A stretch of 64,000 bases of DNA, taken from contig VZRN01004248.1 in assembly GCA_013397935.1 (NCBI GenBank), forward strand, positions 2,107,103-2,171,102, in the 5' to 3' direction. The DNA is from Dasyornis broadbenti (taxonomy: Eukaryota > Chordata > Aves > Passeriformes > Dasyornithidae). Position numbers and translations under genes: made by a program. Of the stretch, positions 34,986 through 49,400 are shown in pieces; the first letter of the stretch is position 1; each line of letters opens with the position of its first letter. The notes under the pieces were generated by a model. The model did no database searches, was not told where the DNA came from, and saw only the letters and a list, made by a program, of their open reading frames with translations.

Positions 34986-37900
34986 AGGGGTCGGAGCATT
35001 CCCAGAGAGGAGGGACACGTTGGGCTGGCGGAACACTGGGGCTCCACACACTTCCCTGGGTTAAACAGTGAAGGACTGGATGCTCACTCTGCATCTGCAG
35101 CTCATTTACAGACGCTGCATGTTTATAATCCCAAATCCCGAGTGGGCATTCAAAGGAGTGCCAGATCTTAATAACTGCATTTTAACACTGTTGAGGATTT
35201 TAAAGGAAGATAACAAGATGCTGTCAGATATAAAGCAATGGCGTTCCCCCGCTAAGCTCCCTCATGAAACACGTGCAGGAAAAACAATGTACTCTACAGG
35301 AAAAAAATAAAAACAGAGCATGTATTGACTCCTCCTGTTAGCCATACTTTCTTAATACAAGCCAACATCAGTCAGTCAATCTCTTAACTCAAAGTGCAGT
35401 TCTCACCTCTCCACGTGGAACATGTTAATGAGTTTCCGTTAAAAAAAAAAAAAAAATCTGTATTTACCAGGTTCACAGAAATAACAGTGTTGCTTTCTCT
35501 GTGTTCAAGAAAAGCTAAGAGTTCTTCTTTCCCCTGGGATAACAGACGCCATTTCTGACACAAAATACAAGCTCACTAAGCCCAGCGTGGGTGTTCTGTT
35601 TTGGTGTCTCACTATTTTTTTTTTTTCTTTTACGCTCTCTGTGCTTCTGCCAACACGGAATTTGGTGTTAATTAAAAAGTGCTGGCTGGGCCCTGCCCCA
35701 GGAATGCAGCAGCACTGCAGCCGCACTGCTGGGCTGTGGTGCCACGGCAAAAAGGAGATGGAGAAACTTTTTGCAGGGAAATACGGGTGGGCTTAGGTTT
35801 TACAGTGGCAAAGGAGGCTCTGCTCCTCCAAGAAAAGCTGCCTTTCCTAAAGTGAAATGATGGAATGAAAATTACATCTGTAGGTGAATAAGCTTCTGGT
35901 AGCAAGGAATGCTTTCCCCTAGAGCTGTACGCAGCACCCAGCACAGTCACAGCGCTCACCACAAAATCCTGGTGAGGAGCACACCGGGAGAAGGAAAGCA
36001 AGAGAAGTCACCCCTGGGTAAGACCAACATATTCCAGGCCATGAATCAGCTGGCTGCCATATCCAGCGTGTCTTTTGTGGAGAATATTACGGACTGAAGC
36101 TTTCATTTAAAATCATGAGAACAATTACTGCAATCAGGAAACCGCCAGTCGTGCTGAAATGTTGCCTTAAATGCAGTTTGCAAAACAGCTTCAGGAGATG
36201 CATTTTGCCCTCCTCTACTTGCAAATGAATATAAAAAATGTTGCATGAGTACTGGGGAAGACAAAAAAAAAAAAACCCAAACAAAAAAGCGGTGTTGTCT
36301 CCTTTTGCTGATTTGAGTAAAACACATTTCCTCTTCAGCTCACCTTCTGAAGAAAAACTCTACAACCAAAAAATGTAAAGACCTGGTGATGAGACCAAAG
36401 GGTCAGGATTAAAACCAAGCAGCAGCCACCCAATATGAGTTCTACAAAGCTCACTGCAAGTCGTCTCCTGATTTCAGTCTCCACCTGAACAACCCTCTGC
36501 ACGTCAGAGCAGAAGTGCTGCTCATAACCCACGCTGCTCTCACCTCAGCAGGCGGAATCACAGCTCTGCAGATGAGGCTGCAGGGGGATCCCAGGGCCCA
36601 TCCAAGCACTCCTCGTTTGGATTTATGTTTTTTTTTCCTTTTGGCAAACAGCACCCAGAGACTGCCCTGGTGTAGTCAGGTCTCCTGACAATGTGAATCT
36701 CACACTTTAAAGAGCCCACTGACAGATGGGCTCCATTTAATGCATGACTGTGAGCAGCTGCTCCTGATCACCGGCTTGTACAGCGCATTCATTCATCACC
36801 AAATATTTCAAAAGGCTGAGCTGAAATGGAACAAATGAATTTGAAGGGGTATGGGAGGTGCTGTGCTAGCCTTGGAGAATGTGTCAGATGGAAAAAGCAC
36901 AGCTCTGCGACTGCCACTGATTCATTCCTGTAAATGCTGGCCCCACTCTATTTGCAGCATTCTCCAGATTCTCAAAAATCCAGGAGGGCAGCCTGAGTAA
37001 GGCATTAGAAGGTGTAATTAAATACTCCTTACTGAAGGTGATTTTAGCAAAGTCACTGAAAGGAGCTGACAGCATGTTTAAATTGTGCTGGGGAAAAGCT
37101 CAAGATGACAAGCCTCAAAAAACTGCTGAAGGGAGAGGAGGTTGTTTCCCCAAGTGCTCTACAGAAAGAAGATGCATCAGTCGTGCAATGGAGGCCATGG
37201 ACCTGCCTTTGCCACCTTCATCATCAATATTCAATACTGGGAGAGGCCTTACTGCTTTTTAAAAGTTTTCATCTTCCTCTCTGGTCCTTCAGTGTGCTGC
37301 AGTTGAGAACAAGGCACAGCCTCACAAATGAAAGCACCAACTTTGATGGTCAGTGAAGAGATGGAGAGCTGACACAGAGCTGAGTAATTTGCATGCTTTT
37401 CCTTTTCTTTTTTCTTTTTTTTTTTTTAGTTTTGGGAATTATGCAGCAAAAAATAGACGTTCTAAACATCACAGTGTTTGTCACGGCCACTGGATCGTCT
37501 CTGAGTGACTCAGTTTTTCCCAGAGCACTTCCTGCAAGTTGTGTACAGGGCAGCTTCACAGATGTTGGGAAGGAGGGTAAATATGCAGGGAGGAAAATTC
37601 TCCATGAGTTACCTCAGGTGGCAGTTCATTCCTGCCAACCCCTTCTCGGGTTTTCTGGGAGGGGTGAACAAGATTCCAAGACCTTTCTTGAGGGCAATTC
37701 TTATCTAGAAGTGATATTTATAAGTGATATTTATAGCACCTTCAGACACCTGTATCACCACAGTATACCTGTACTTGTGTGAATTCATGAAGAAAAGAAA
37801 ACATGTAATGCTCACGTAGAATTCTAATTTTCGCACACTTTGGTGTCAATACACAGCTGTCAGATCAGATTTGTGTATCCTACTATGAAAAACATCTATT

Positions 37901-39689
37901 CTGAGCTGCAGCAAATTTAATAATAATTCGTTGTAACACTTACTGATAAATGGGCAGTAAAAGGAAACAAAATTTTCCTCAGTATAGAAAAAGTCATCTT
38001 TGCAATGGTAGGGAAATAAAAAAGACAGCCCTCTTGGATAAGAATATCTCCCTCTCTCCTTCTACAGAGCACCTTTGCCAGGCTCCTGCTGTGCCTACGC
38101 TCCTTCCTCCAGGGCAGGTAAGGAGGCAAAGCTCAGGTGTCAGAGCTCCCCTTCCACGCCATGGAACAAACAGCTCTGCCTGCCACCAGCCAGGCTCCTG
38201 CCAGGAAAGCACTCAGGGGGAGGGATGAGCAGATCCCTGCCGTGTCAATAACCTGCTCTGAGACACCAGCTTTGTCCCTGAACTCATCCTGGCGATGCAG
38301 TGCCCTGCCAGGACCGGCGCTGCCGTGCGGGGTGAGGAGCCGGGGCTCAGCAGCGCTGTTTGCTCTGCCAGGGCCCAGGCAGGAGCACTCACACTCGCAC
38401 ACCTCTGCCGAGCTCCTTCATCTCCACAGCAACCTCCAAACAAAGGTGGCAGCCCAGGCCGACAGCCCTGGCCCTCTGACGGCAGAGGGTGAAGGTGCTC
38501 TCTGCTTGCACCCTGCCGGGGACTCAGTTGCTTGGGGTTGTTTTTATGTCATTGCATCTCAGAATTCCCTTTCCAGCATCCCAGCGTGCATGCCCAGAGC
38601 ACAGAGTGGCCACGCTCCTGCGATAAACAATAAAATCCTCCTGCAGGCCCAGTTAAAAGGAGAGAGAACCGGCTGATACACAAAGTGCCACATTCTGCTC
38701 CACACCGCCTTCTCCATGTCCCAGAACAGCTGCTGGAAAATAAACACCCCACCCAAACCCAAGAAAACCCCAATCTGTTTAACTACCATTCCATCCTTCC
38801 TCTCCCTTCACCACCTCTTTTCTTCACATCCTCTTTCACTCCACAGGAGATTGATGATTTTGGGCATGTTATGAAAATCAAACCGAGACAATAAAATAAT
38901 TTTAAGCTCAGCACAAATGAAAAGCAGAGTGTCTTTTTCCCTCTGAGTCCGGACAGAACAAACCCCGATGCTTCCCAAGTCACTTGGGGAAAGAGATTAT
39001 GATCATTTCTAAACCTTTAAAACTACAAGCCAGGAGGAAAAAGCCCTGGTTGTAATGACAAGCTGTCAACACTCGGTGAGCAGCACGGCTCTCGGTTGTG
39101 ACACCGAGCTCGCGCCTGCAGAGCCGGGCACATGGGCACAGCAGCCAACAGCACATGCCATGACAACACTGAAAATGCCCAGATTTCTCCTGAAGCAGGT
39201 CCCCCCCGCACCTGAGCAGCCAGGGCTCAGGATTTAAAAGATAGGGTAACTGCTTGTTTTGAATTGTGGGATTAAAAAAAGAAAATCCAGCGGTTCCTAG
39301 GAATTTTATTTTTTAGACCAAAGCCACAGGTGATTGGAGAAGGTAACAACATCTCATTATCTCTCACTTACTCCTGTCAAGAAATAGAAATAAGTTAAAT
39401 TTTGCTGTAGTAAAATCATCAGAAATACCCATCTTGCTTCAGTGCTTCTTGGATATAAGCAAAAGCTACGTTAACAAAAGGGTGGCTTGATTTACACCGA
39501 TTGCTTAAGCTATCATTTTTCTTGAGTTTCAATACAGTCATTGGTAGCTAAGCATTAATCTTTTGATGGTTTACAATTTCTGTCAGGGCGTTTTCAGCAT
39601 CCAGCCACCTGAGGCAGGAGGTTTGTTGACCTGATTCTGCAATATTTGTTTTAGCCAATCACTTCAGTGACTTGGTACTCCAAGGCAGC
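34986..39689. other. non-coding stretch with a GC-rich part near 38100-38540
   Basis: No coding exon recognised. Holds an A-run (16 A at 35441), an A/C tract (36261-36290), a 13-bp tandem duplication (37709-37734) and a moderately CpG-containing, GC-rich stretch (38100-38540) in which long chance open frames occur on both strands. Confidence 0.5.
37709..37734. repeat. 13-bp tandem duplication
   Basis: The unit AAGTGATATTTAT is present twice in direct tandem. Confidence 0.85.
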
Positions 39690-39962
39690 AATCACAGGAA
39701 AGATGAGGACAGACTTTTTATCAGGGCCCATAGCAATAGGACAGGGGATAATGGTCTGAAAGTTTAAAAAGGTTGAATTAGAATGGAGACAAGGAAGTTC
39801 TTTACAGTGAAGGTGGTAAAGAGACTGCCCAGGGAAGCTGTGGATGCCCCATGCCTGGAAACATTCAGGGCCAGGCTGGAACACGTCCCTTCCCACTGCA
39901 GGCAGTCTGGACCAGACGGCCTTTAAAGGTCCCCTCAATGCAAAATATTTTCTGTTTCTATG
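39690..39962 (+). mobile_element. CR1 LINE 3'-end fragment
   Basis: Carries 'ggacagactttttatcagggcccatagcaataggacaggggataatggtctgaaa', 'ttctttacagtgaaggtggtaaagagactgcccagggaagctgtggatgcccc', 'aggccaggctggaacacg'-like text, and the tail 'tctggaccagacggcctttaaaggtcccctc..tttctgtttctatg'. Each part matches the usual order of a CR1 3' end. Antisense to EPS8. Confidence 0.9.
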
Positions 39963-42900
39963 CTAATACTGCTCTGACACTATGATTAAGAATAAGTAGA
40001 AATTTTAAAAAACAAAAAATCAATTTTTAAAAAATGTGTAAGGAAATTCAGCTTCCAGGTGAAGGCTCAAACTGCAGTTTCAAAAGCTCACGCCGTGCTC
40101 GCAACCGAGCGGAATTGCAAGCAAAGTGCAAAGCACCACTCAACCCCAAGGGCAGGACACTCTCCAGACACTCTGCTCTTGAAATAGGGGGAAAAAAGCG
40201 CTCTCAGAAATAGGAAAAAACAAAACCAAAAAAACCCCAACCCCCTGCATTTGAGCTCACACACATTTCTTAAGTGCAGCCACAGGCAAACCCATGGAGG
40301 CAGACGTACTCAGGGATTTATGGCTCAGCACAATCAGCAGCTGACGTGACAAGCAGGCGTTGGCCTGACTCAATCTTTATTTGTGCACTGAATTTTCAGT
40401 GCACCTTCCTGGTGATCTGCACTGTCAGAAGAAGCCTCTCCACACGGAGATGGGTTTCCCACCCACGTCAACAGGAGCAAAGGTTTTTGCCTTTTCCCCG
40501 TCTTGTGAGTCAGACTGAGACCTCAGACACGCCACACAGACATTTGTCCTCGCCTGGTGTCCTCCCTTCCTCCCTGACCAAGACCGGGCTGCCACTGTAA
40601 TTATTTGGCTTCTAGAAGAATCTGTGGTCTCTAACTTTTAATAATAGAAAATATTTACTGGTGAAAAGAAGTGCACCTACCCAAAGTGATAACGATTTTA
40701 AATAAAAAAACACTGCTTCAATTACTACCTCACTTTCTCTGTTTCCAAACAACCTGAAAATCAATTCCAACAATTTTGAAGCCTTTCTCCTCCAAAGCTG
40801 CTGCCATTAGCACTGAAGTTGCTGTATTATTTAAGTGCTGGGGTTCAGAGCTCTGCAGCAGCAGAAAGGATCTGCATCTACCTCCAGTGGTTCCCAAGAC
40901 AGCAGCTGTTCCGCTTGAACTGCAGCAGGAAGAGCAGCAGCAATAAAAAGGAAAGGAACCTGAGGACAGGTATCTCCCACCTTGCAAAAATACAATGGTT
41001 ACGTGACAGTAGTGCCAAATTTGTTTTCCTAAACTTTCCATTAATTAAAGCCTACTTATTTTAGTCTGGCTTAATAGGCCACTGGACCTTGAAATAATGT
41101 ACTTGTGTTCCTTGCTCTGCCTTTGCCTCCTCCAGCACAAAGCAGAATTACCCTCGTAATTTTTCAGGCCAGGGTAATTTTCCAGCTCTGCTGCTAATCA
41201 AGGTAGCACGTACAGCTCAGGCCAGCACCAACCTTCAGGTTTTTGTCCAAATACTCCAACGAGCCCTCTCCACAACGTGACAAGAACCTGACAGTCAGAC
41301 AAGTGCCCTGCATGCACATTACCCTTCCTGCACCCATCTTTGCAGAAAGATCCTTCTACCTTCCCCAGGAGAGACCCTCAGGCAGTTCTGCCTGAAACAC
41401 AAACCATCCACTCTGATTTTCAGAGGGCAATTCAGCCCCTGCTGATGCTTTAATGGGACTCCATCCATGTACACAGTGGCTGCCACCCCGAAATCCACAG
41501 AGATTTTTAAATGATTTGCCATAGCTGAGGGCACATATGTTGTTTTTAATAGCAAACGTGTGCTTTACAGACCAGGCTGCATCTCATCAATGATTCCTTG
41601 ATGAGATTCCTTAATTCCACACTCCCAGGAAGACAGCAGCCAGCCCAGCATGAGGGACTCTTAAATAAAGCAGGGTGTTACAAGGTGTAAGGCAGTGCTC
41701 CACACATTTGCTGTCAAAGAATCACAGCATTTCAGCTGCTGGGAGGAGCAGACTGCCATTGTTCCATGACGGAAAATCACAGATTGGAAAAACTGACTAG
41801 AAACCACCTTCCCCTCAAAAAATAAATTGTCAGCTATGGTGTTCTGTAGAGGGGTTATGTCTAGTATTGAGCTGAAAACACGATCACGCCTCAGAGGTCA
41901 GCACAAGCGCACTCTTCTCTTTACACAGCATCTTCAAGAGGAAGCTGGGGATGAAGTTTGTCTGCACACAGAGATTTAAACAGGAAAAAAAGCCCAAAAT
42001 CTTACATAAAAGGCTTTGGGTAGTTTCATTTTCCTTTCAGCTGGAAAGGGAGTGAACCAGCACGCACACACACATTTTTAATCACCCTCGTGCTGACAGC
42101 AGCCAGTCACTACTCCTGTTATCACAACCCCACAGGCTGGATTTCCAGGCTATGAAGCGCTAAGGAAGAGGGTATAAAACCTCCTCTGATTGAAAAAGCA
42201 CCGTGATATCATCTACTGTAACACACAAATGCTACAGATTTGAAGTTTGGCCTCACCAGGATGTTACTCGTCCAGTGGAGGCAGAGGGGAAAACAATCCA
42301 TAAACATACAAATAGTAAGGATTTCCTAAGATTAGCTGGTAACCTGGATCACTCTCATTTTCTCTAAGCCCTCTGGGAAAAAACAAGCATGGCAGGCCAG
42401 CCTGCGCATCCAGAAATTTACAGTTTGCAACAGATACCAGTTGTTGGAGACACAGAGAGAAAAGAGAAAAGCTGTGCTTGTGTACAACTCACCAGAGATC
42501 ACTTGTGCAAATGCCACGTGCCTGGATTTAAAACTTCAGCCTGGGTAGATGCTGTCCCTGCCACAGCTTAATTCAGCTGGCTGGCATCTCTCCAGAGGTG
42601 CTCAGAAGGCAGCTGCCCAACAGGACAAATCACTGAAAACCAGAAAAGAAACGGGTTCAGCTTTGCAATTCCACTGCACATTACACAGTGAGTTCAACTT
42701 GCTAATCCCCGACTTCTTAAAATGCGATTTCCCTCGGTGAATGGCAGGGAGAAATACATTTCTGGTTAGAGTTCATCCACTACTGCCAGTGGAAACTTCC
42801 TAGATGCCAGTAATACCCAAAGGAACTCCTGTGTGCAGCTAACAGGAGCCTCGTGGTCAGGACAGCCTCCACCCTAAAACCCTTCCCATTTTGACCCTGA

Positions 42901-43350
42901 CATTCAAGAGCTGGTCCTTTTCTACTTCGTTTCGTTAGTCATACCCAACACTTTATTCTAACTGAGCTGTAATACAAGCTTTGTAGCTGCACTATTCCAG
43001 GCACTGACCAGCTCTTCAAATTTTAGCAAATATGACCAATTTACAGTGCAACTGCCTTATGAGGTCCTCTCTTTAGGCCTTCATTTTGACATTATCCCAA
43101 TTCTGTGAATTCTGTGAGAGGTTCCATTTCCTCTCCGTATCGGGCCAGCCCTGCAGTGATGTTTCCCACTTTACAATAAATCTGATTAAAAACAATTTAA
43201 AAGTACAGTCAATTTGATGTATCAACAGAACTAGGAAGAAACAGTAACAAGTCAACTCAGTAATTAAAAAGCTGACAATAGCTCAATTCAGTCAATGTGA
43301 ATTATCCATATTAATATAGAAAGGCAGTAACACATTGAGCTAGTTTTTGT
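39963..43350. other. non-coding stretch, nothing coding recognised
   Basis: Mixed AT-rich sequence with one A/C tract (40214-40246). A weak CR1-like string near 41708-41740 was not strong enough to annotate. Confidence 0.5.
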
Positions 43351-43404
43351 ACCTTCTCTGGAGGTCCCTTCCAACTCTGACTAATGATTGTGTAATTTTG
43401 TAAG
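43351..43404 (+). mobile_element. very short CR1 LINE tail
   Basis: 'ttctctggaggtcccttccaactctga' followed by a degenerate 'atgattgtgtaattttgtaa' is the terminal CR1 consensus with decayed octamer units. Confidence 0.65.
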
Positions 43405-46400
43405 CAAAAAAGAAAAAGGACAGACTACACGTCTTTTCTTTTTCAATTGTAACTTATGACCTCAGTAGCTTCTCACACAGAAATCAATTCTTCTCAGCAG
43501 AATGGACGACTAAAGAATTCTGCTAAGAAAAGAAAGCATCAAACATTAGCACACCCATTGTTTCCGAGCTCCTTATCTCTGAAAGTTGTTACAAGTTTTG
43601 GGATTCTCTTCTGAAAGCCAATGTAGAACAGGAAAGGAAAAAACAGATTTCCTTGTGAGTTTCTGAGCTCCTCCTTGCTAAATGTGACTCCTCTGTTTGC
43701 TGCCCTGGACATGAACACAGTTAATGAATAATGGTTGTGCACACAAAATAGCAGACAATGATGGGAGGGAAGGTGAGACGATTGTGTGGGAGGCTTGGAT
43801 TGGATTTGGCAACCATTAGGAAAATTGATGCCCTTTTAATGATAGGAAAAGGCTTTGCTGGAAAGATAAGATGGACATGACATTCAAAATACTTTCGTCT
43901 TTGGATTTAAATGTATAGAAATAGAAAGTTCAAAAGGCTGGAGTTTTCCACTGTGTTTTCATTTTATATTAAAAACGTAGCTCTCAAAATTTCCACCCAA
44001 ATGTGCGTGTGAACCTCCAGCTCCCTTCAAACTGTCACAGGACAGATTTGTTTTGCTTTCAGCACTCTGGGAAGTTAATTTACTGCTCGTAGGACTGCCT
44101 CCTGCAAGGTACAAGGTATCTTTCATTTCCCTTCCAGTAGGAGCCCGAGCCGGCAGAAGTCCCAGTCGCTTGAAGAATCAGCCCAATCACCACTGACATC
44201 ACCGGAGATCCTGCCCTGCCTGGCTCCACCGAGCAGATTATCAAGAGGGCACCAGAGATCGCTCCCTGTTTGATTAAGGCTGCACAGCGCACATTTCCTT
44301 TGCTGTTGTTCTCAATTCTGGCAGCTCCTGCCAGCTTCTCACATGTGAGAAATGCGTTATCTCAGAGTAGCTCGGTAATATCCTTTAAAAAGTTAAAAGG
44401 GAAAAGGACATTTCTCTGCAAAACTCAGACACAATTCCTCAATTACCAAATAAAAATCTCTTGCGGTTTTACTCTGTGCCTCTACAACCTTTCTTCCTTA
44501 ACACCAACAATCATACAACCCATATTTACACGATCATTCCTACAATGAGACGTAACCACTTCTAAACAAGGGCTATTTCATAAACCACACTTACCATCCC
44601 AAAATTTAATCACCATTTCTGTTCTCAGCATCTTTCACCGGCAGATCTCAAACGGCGTTTAGAAGATTTAATTGTGTTGAACTACCAGCTGCCACTGCAG
44701 ATGTGACTTAAAAAGTGGAAGCACAATCACACCAGGCAGAATCCATCCAGGAAATATGGGCTGTGATACTTAATCTCGCAAAATAAGGGAGAGATAATTT
44801 AAAGTAAGGTATCTACAAAGAACAGGGTCTGTGCCAAGGGACTGTTTGTATTGGTTTTGCAAAGAGCGGACAGAATGTTCTTTTCCAAAGAACCACAAAA
44901 CAAACTTCCTGAACCAATGTGAGTTTTCTTTTCGCTTGTGTTTAATCCAAGTAAATGTGGCCTAGCCAAACTTATTTAATAAGGAGGGGGGAAAAAAGGA
45001 ACAATTAATTTGGCATAACCTTGTCTTGAAAAAGTACAGTCACGCTTCAGAGTGAGTGGAAAGAGGCACCTGAACAGATCCAGAACCGCTGCTACTCTGT
45101 GAAATCAGTAATAATAGCCTGGAAGGGGCTTTTGGACCATTTCTTAAAACCATTTCCCCCCACAGCATTCTAAGAAGCTGTAATTAACTCTCTTTGTTTC
45201 TTTTTTTTTTATGCCAGTCTCTTGATGCACACCAGCAGGGTTTGGGGATGTGGAGAAAGGAGAGGCAGCGTGTTGAGATGGTAACGCAGCACACAGGAAA
45301 AAGAACTTGAAATCATCACACAGCACTTTATTTAACACAACATTTTGTTCCTAAATCACTCATCTCTGTCACCTAAAAAAAAAAAACCAAAACAACCAAA
45401 AACACCCAACAAAAAAAACCCAAAAACAAGAAAAAAAACCCCCAAACAAACAAACCAAAAAAAAGGAAACCCCCCCAAAAAAACAGCAAACCAACAACAA
45501 TTTCCAGACAGTGCCTGGTGGCAAAAACACCCATCATATCCCTGTTCACCCTTTGCATTCCCTCATTGCAATACACTGAATTTCAGGGGTTTTTTTCCAT
45601 CCAACCCCTGGCTTAGAAGGGACATTTTTTGCCCCAGGTGCTCAGGGCAGTAGAAACTGGGCTGTGAAAATGAACTGTGCTAGATCTTGTAGCTGACGCT
45701 TTCTGTTCAATTTTCCTGTTCAGCAAAGGAAAAAAACAAAAAACCAAAAAAACAAAAAACCACATGACATTCCACCGAAACAGGGAAACAGAGAACATGG
45801 ACAGAGCTGTGTGAAACAACTTCCACGCTTTGCACATCTCAGCAGTGGAGATCACCAAAATGTCCACAGTGCTCAGTTCAAAGTCACTGAACTTCTCCAG
45901 CTGCCTTCTATCAAGCCCTTCCTTTGCTGGCCCTCTCGTAAAATGAGAGCTGAAATAATCCAGGCAACTGTCCTGCTGCAGCCTGAAAAATCAGGTCCTT
46001 ACTTTTTCAGAAAGGCAAAGCACACTATAAAAAATGCCCAGTATTCACGTGAAAATTTAACAAATCAAGAAGCCTGTTCAGACTAAAGTTTGCAAATCTT
46101 GCCTTGTGCAAGTTTCTTATACCTCATTTGTTGTGTGACACTTCTCAAGGTGTGGGAGAAGGAAGCAGGGAAACAGGAATCCCTTGAAGAGAAGGACGGG
46201 GAAGCAGCACGGAGGAACAGTCAGGAACTCCAAAGAAAACTCAGGGCCAAAAGGTGAATGACTGAACACTGGGCTCAGACTGGTATAAATTTAATATCGT
46301 GCACAGATTAGGAACCTGGCCCTTTCTAACACTGGCAAACTGTTATCATTAGGAAGATCTTGAATCTTTTCTGTTTCTTAAGGAAAGCACAGATTCAGGC

Positions 46401-49400
46401 AGCCCTTTGAAATCACTTCCTCAAAGGAAAGCACAGGGCTTTTCACATCGATACACCTACAGACTTCCACCACATCATGGCCACTGGGGCAATAAAAGTT
46501 ATTTTAAGCGTGGTCTGTAGTAATAAATTAGTTTTAGGGCCAATAATTTTCTCTTTGTAGCTGAGGAGCAGGGGGAGTTTCCCCATCATGATGCAATCAG
46601 AAGTTACTTTAAAGCTATATTGAAAGTTGGATTCATTAAATTTTTATCCCAAGAGACGCCAGAGCACACCGCAGATACGGCCTCTGAAACACCTGAAACT
46701 TCCATCAATCTCTTCATTTTTTTTCCCCCATCCTCATGCACATCCAATCACATTGTTCACAGTTATAAAACCAGATCCTCTTCATCAGCAACGCCAGCCT
46801 CTCCCTGGGAATCACCAAAGAGTCACAGTATCGAGACATCTGGAGGGCAGAATTTTCAGTTCATCTCCCCATTTTCTCAAATATCATTTCTTACCTGCGC
46901 CTTGACACCCATCCCCAATTCCAAGCACTGACTGAGTTCCCTGGGATCAAAGCTCTGCACTGCTGGTGATGTTTTCCAGTCTCTTCTGGTATTGCCCATC
47001 AAGGTCAGAGAGCTTCTGCTCAAACTCCACACTTCAGCAACTCTGCCCTTTTATCTTCTACTCCATCGCTGCTACTGCCCACAGCCCCTGAACCCCTCGT
47101 TATTTTCCTTATGACCTCTACTTCGTGAATTCATGGTTTATTACAATACAGTGAAGCACATTAAATCACACGCCAAGTTAAATCTACCTTAAAAAATCAA
47201 TGCAACTATGAAAAGCAAGGTTTATTAGTCTGGTAATGCATGTGGGGGGGGGAAAAAGGAAGGAAAAAAAATAGAGGAAATCTGTTTTCAGGCCAACTAT
47301 CAGGTCGAACCAAAAAAGTGAGATGATATTTTGAAAAGAAGGATCAAGAGCCTAATAATCTGCCAAGTCTGCAACAAGGACAAGGTGGCAGCGTTTTTAG
47401 GGCCACTCTGTTCCTCCAAAAGATTCTGCGATGCTCCCAATAGGCCATAATTGCTAATTCCTATTTCAAACAAACAAACTGAAAAACAAACCCAACCATA
47501 CAAACCCAGCCCTCTCCAAAAGAACCAGATTCCAACAACAAACCACATTTTTATGGCACTTACCACTACGACTTTGCTACCACTTCTAATGTTGTTTATT
47601 CCCACTGCACTAATACACATCACCACGGGCAATCCGGCCTGGAGCAGGAGCCAGGACAGAGCTCAGGAGAGTCTGAACGACAAGGATTTCTGGAGATTGT
47701 GGACGAGATTTTCTCCTCGTGAGAGTAACAAGCACGATGGTTGTTCCTTTGCTGCGGGACAAGGTCCCCTGCTCCGTTTCCTGTGGGTAATGAAGGCACC
47801 AATGATGGCCAAGTGCTCACCAGGAGCCCTCCAAAGAAAAACTACAAAATAACAGTGCTTGAATCAATCTCTGCCCAGCTACTCCCAAGTCCGAGCTGGG
47901 AATCAGCTTTCTAAAAGGTTCCACTTCTTAAAAAAAAAAAACAGAACAACAACAAAAACCACCACTTATCTCGGTAAAGGTTTTCTTGCTGATGTTTTTT
48001 TTATTCAAGTCTATTAAAAAGTAATGTTTTCAGTAATGTCGTGCAGTAATGCCCTTCTGAAAGTTACGGGTGTACAAAAAGGAATCCCTCATGCTTAAAT
48101 TCTCTCTCTCTCTTCCTCTGTTTTATAATTTTGTTTGCCCTTGATCTGATCCCAGATTCTCTTTGACTTCCTTGTATCATCTCATCTGTGCTTTTATTCG
48201 ACAGACTAATAAGGAGCTGATTCTGCACCAGGGCACGCATCACTACAGAAGTTAATTAATATTCACTGTAGGCCAAGAGCAGGATTTACACCACAAAGAA
48301 GCCTAATCCTGGGCTGAGCGACCATACAGAAAAACAAACACAAAATGCTCGACCTCCCTGCAAACTGGGGAAAAAAAACCCAAAAAAACCCCACTATGGA
48401 GACTTTTCCTTGGCTCTGTGTTGACCAGTCTGCATCTCTCTCGTATCTCCACTCTATTTTTGCCTGGCAATTAGATCAAACCAGAGGAACTGAAATCAGC
48501 ATTGCTAGATGACGAAGTGAGGACATTAAAAATCTACATGGCCAAAAGAGATTTTTGTGCATCCCATCCAGAAGCAGGGAAAATAAAGTAAAAGCCATTA
48601 CGTTTCCCAAGAATGCTGAAATCTTGTCTTGCTGCTATCAACAAAGCATTTCAATGGTGTTTGGTTTTGTTCACTGCACAGAGTCATTACCAATGCTGAA
48701 CACACTCAAACAAAATCCCTCTGAGCAAACAATTCCTAATCCAATGTTTCATCATTTTAATCATGCCACCAGAATTTTTCTGGTGAAAGTAAATAAAATC
48801 AGAAATCTGCTCTAACCGTTTAGAACAACGTTCATTACGTTCTTATTTTATGCATTCAAAGCTACTTTCAGACTTGCAATTGTGGCCACAAAATATCAAT
48901 TCATGGTGTTGAATGAAAAGATGAAACCTCAAATTAGTAAACAAAATCAAGAAAAACGTGAATAAAACTGTTCATTGTCGGCTGGAAGAAGTTATTCCAC
49001 ATCTTTGCATGGAGGAACAAACTTGGGGCCAAATCACACAACTTAAGATATGAGGTTATAATGGAAAAGCAAAATACACCTTGCACACGTGTATTACCAG
49101 GCTTAGAAAAAAAGGAGAGAGCTTTTGCTGTGTTCAAAGCAGGTTTACAGCAAACCCATGGAGCTCTTAAAGCCACTTCTTTCTTCTCCTCACCTTCTCC
49201 CTCCTTTCACACAGCAGGAGCCCTGGCAGAATTCCCCACAGAGCAGAGCGATTCTGCAGCCTCGGATCTGCAGAGGACAACAAATTTACCCTGAACTGAA
49301 GCTGCAGCTTGGCAGGAAGGAAACCAAATTTTTCTGCTACTAGAAACCAGAACCCAGCTCAGCTGAAGTGGGTGAAGCTGTGCCCAAGCCAGCAGGTGCC

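Noticed and set aside
38100..38540. GC-rich stretch as a possible gene promoter
   Set aside because: CpG density is lower than at 19180-19640, no exon or donor stands out, and open frames on both strands look random.
41708..41740. Possible minus-strand CR1 head ('agaatcacagcatttcagctgctgggagg')
   Set aside because: Similarity is limited to about 30 bp and the next expected block is absent.
45345..45653. Lys/Pro/Asn-rich 102-codon open frame
   Set aside because: Generated by the A/C-rich low-complexity tract; no splice or homology support.
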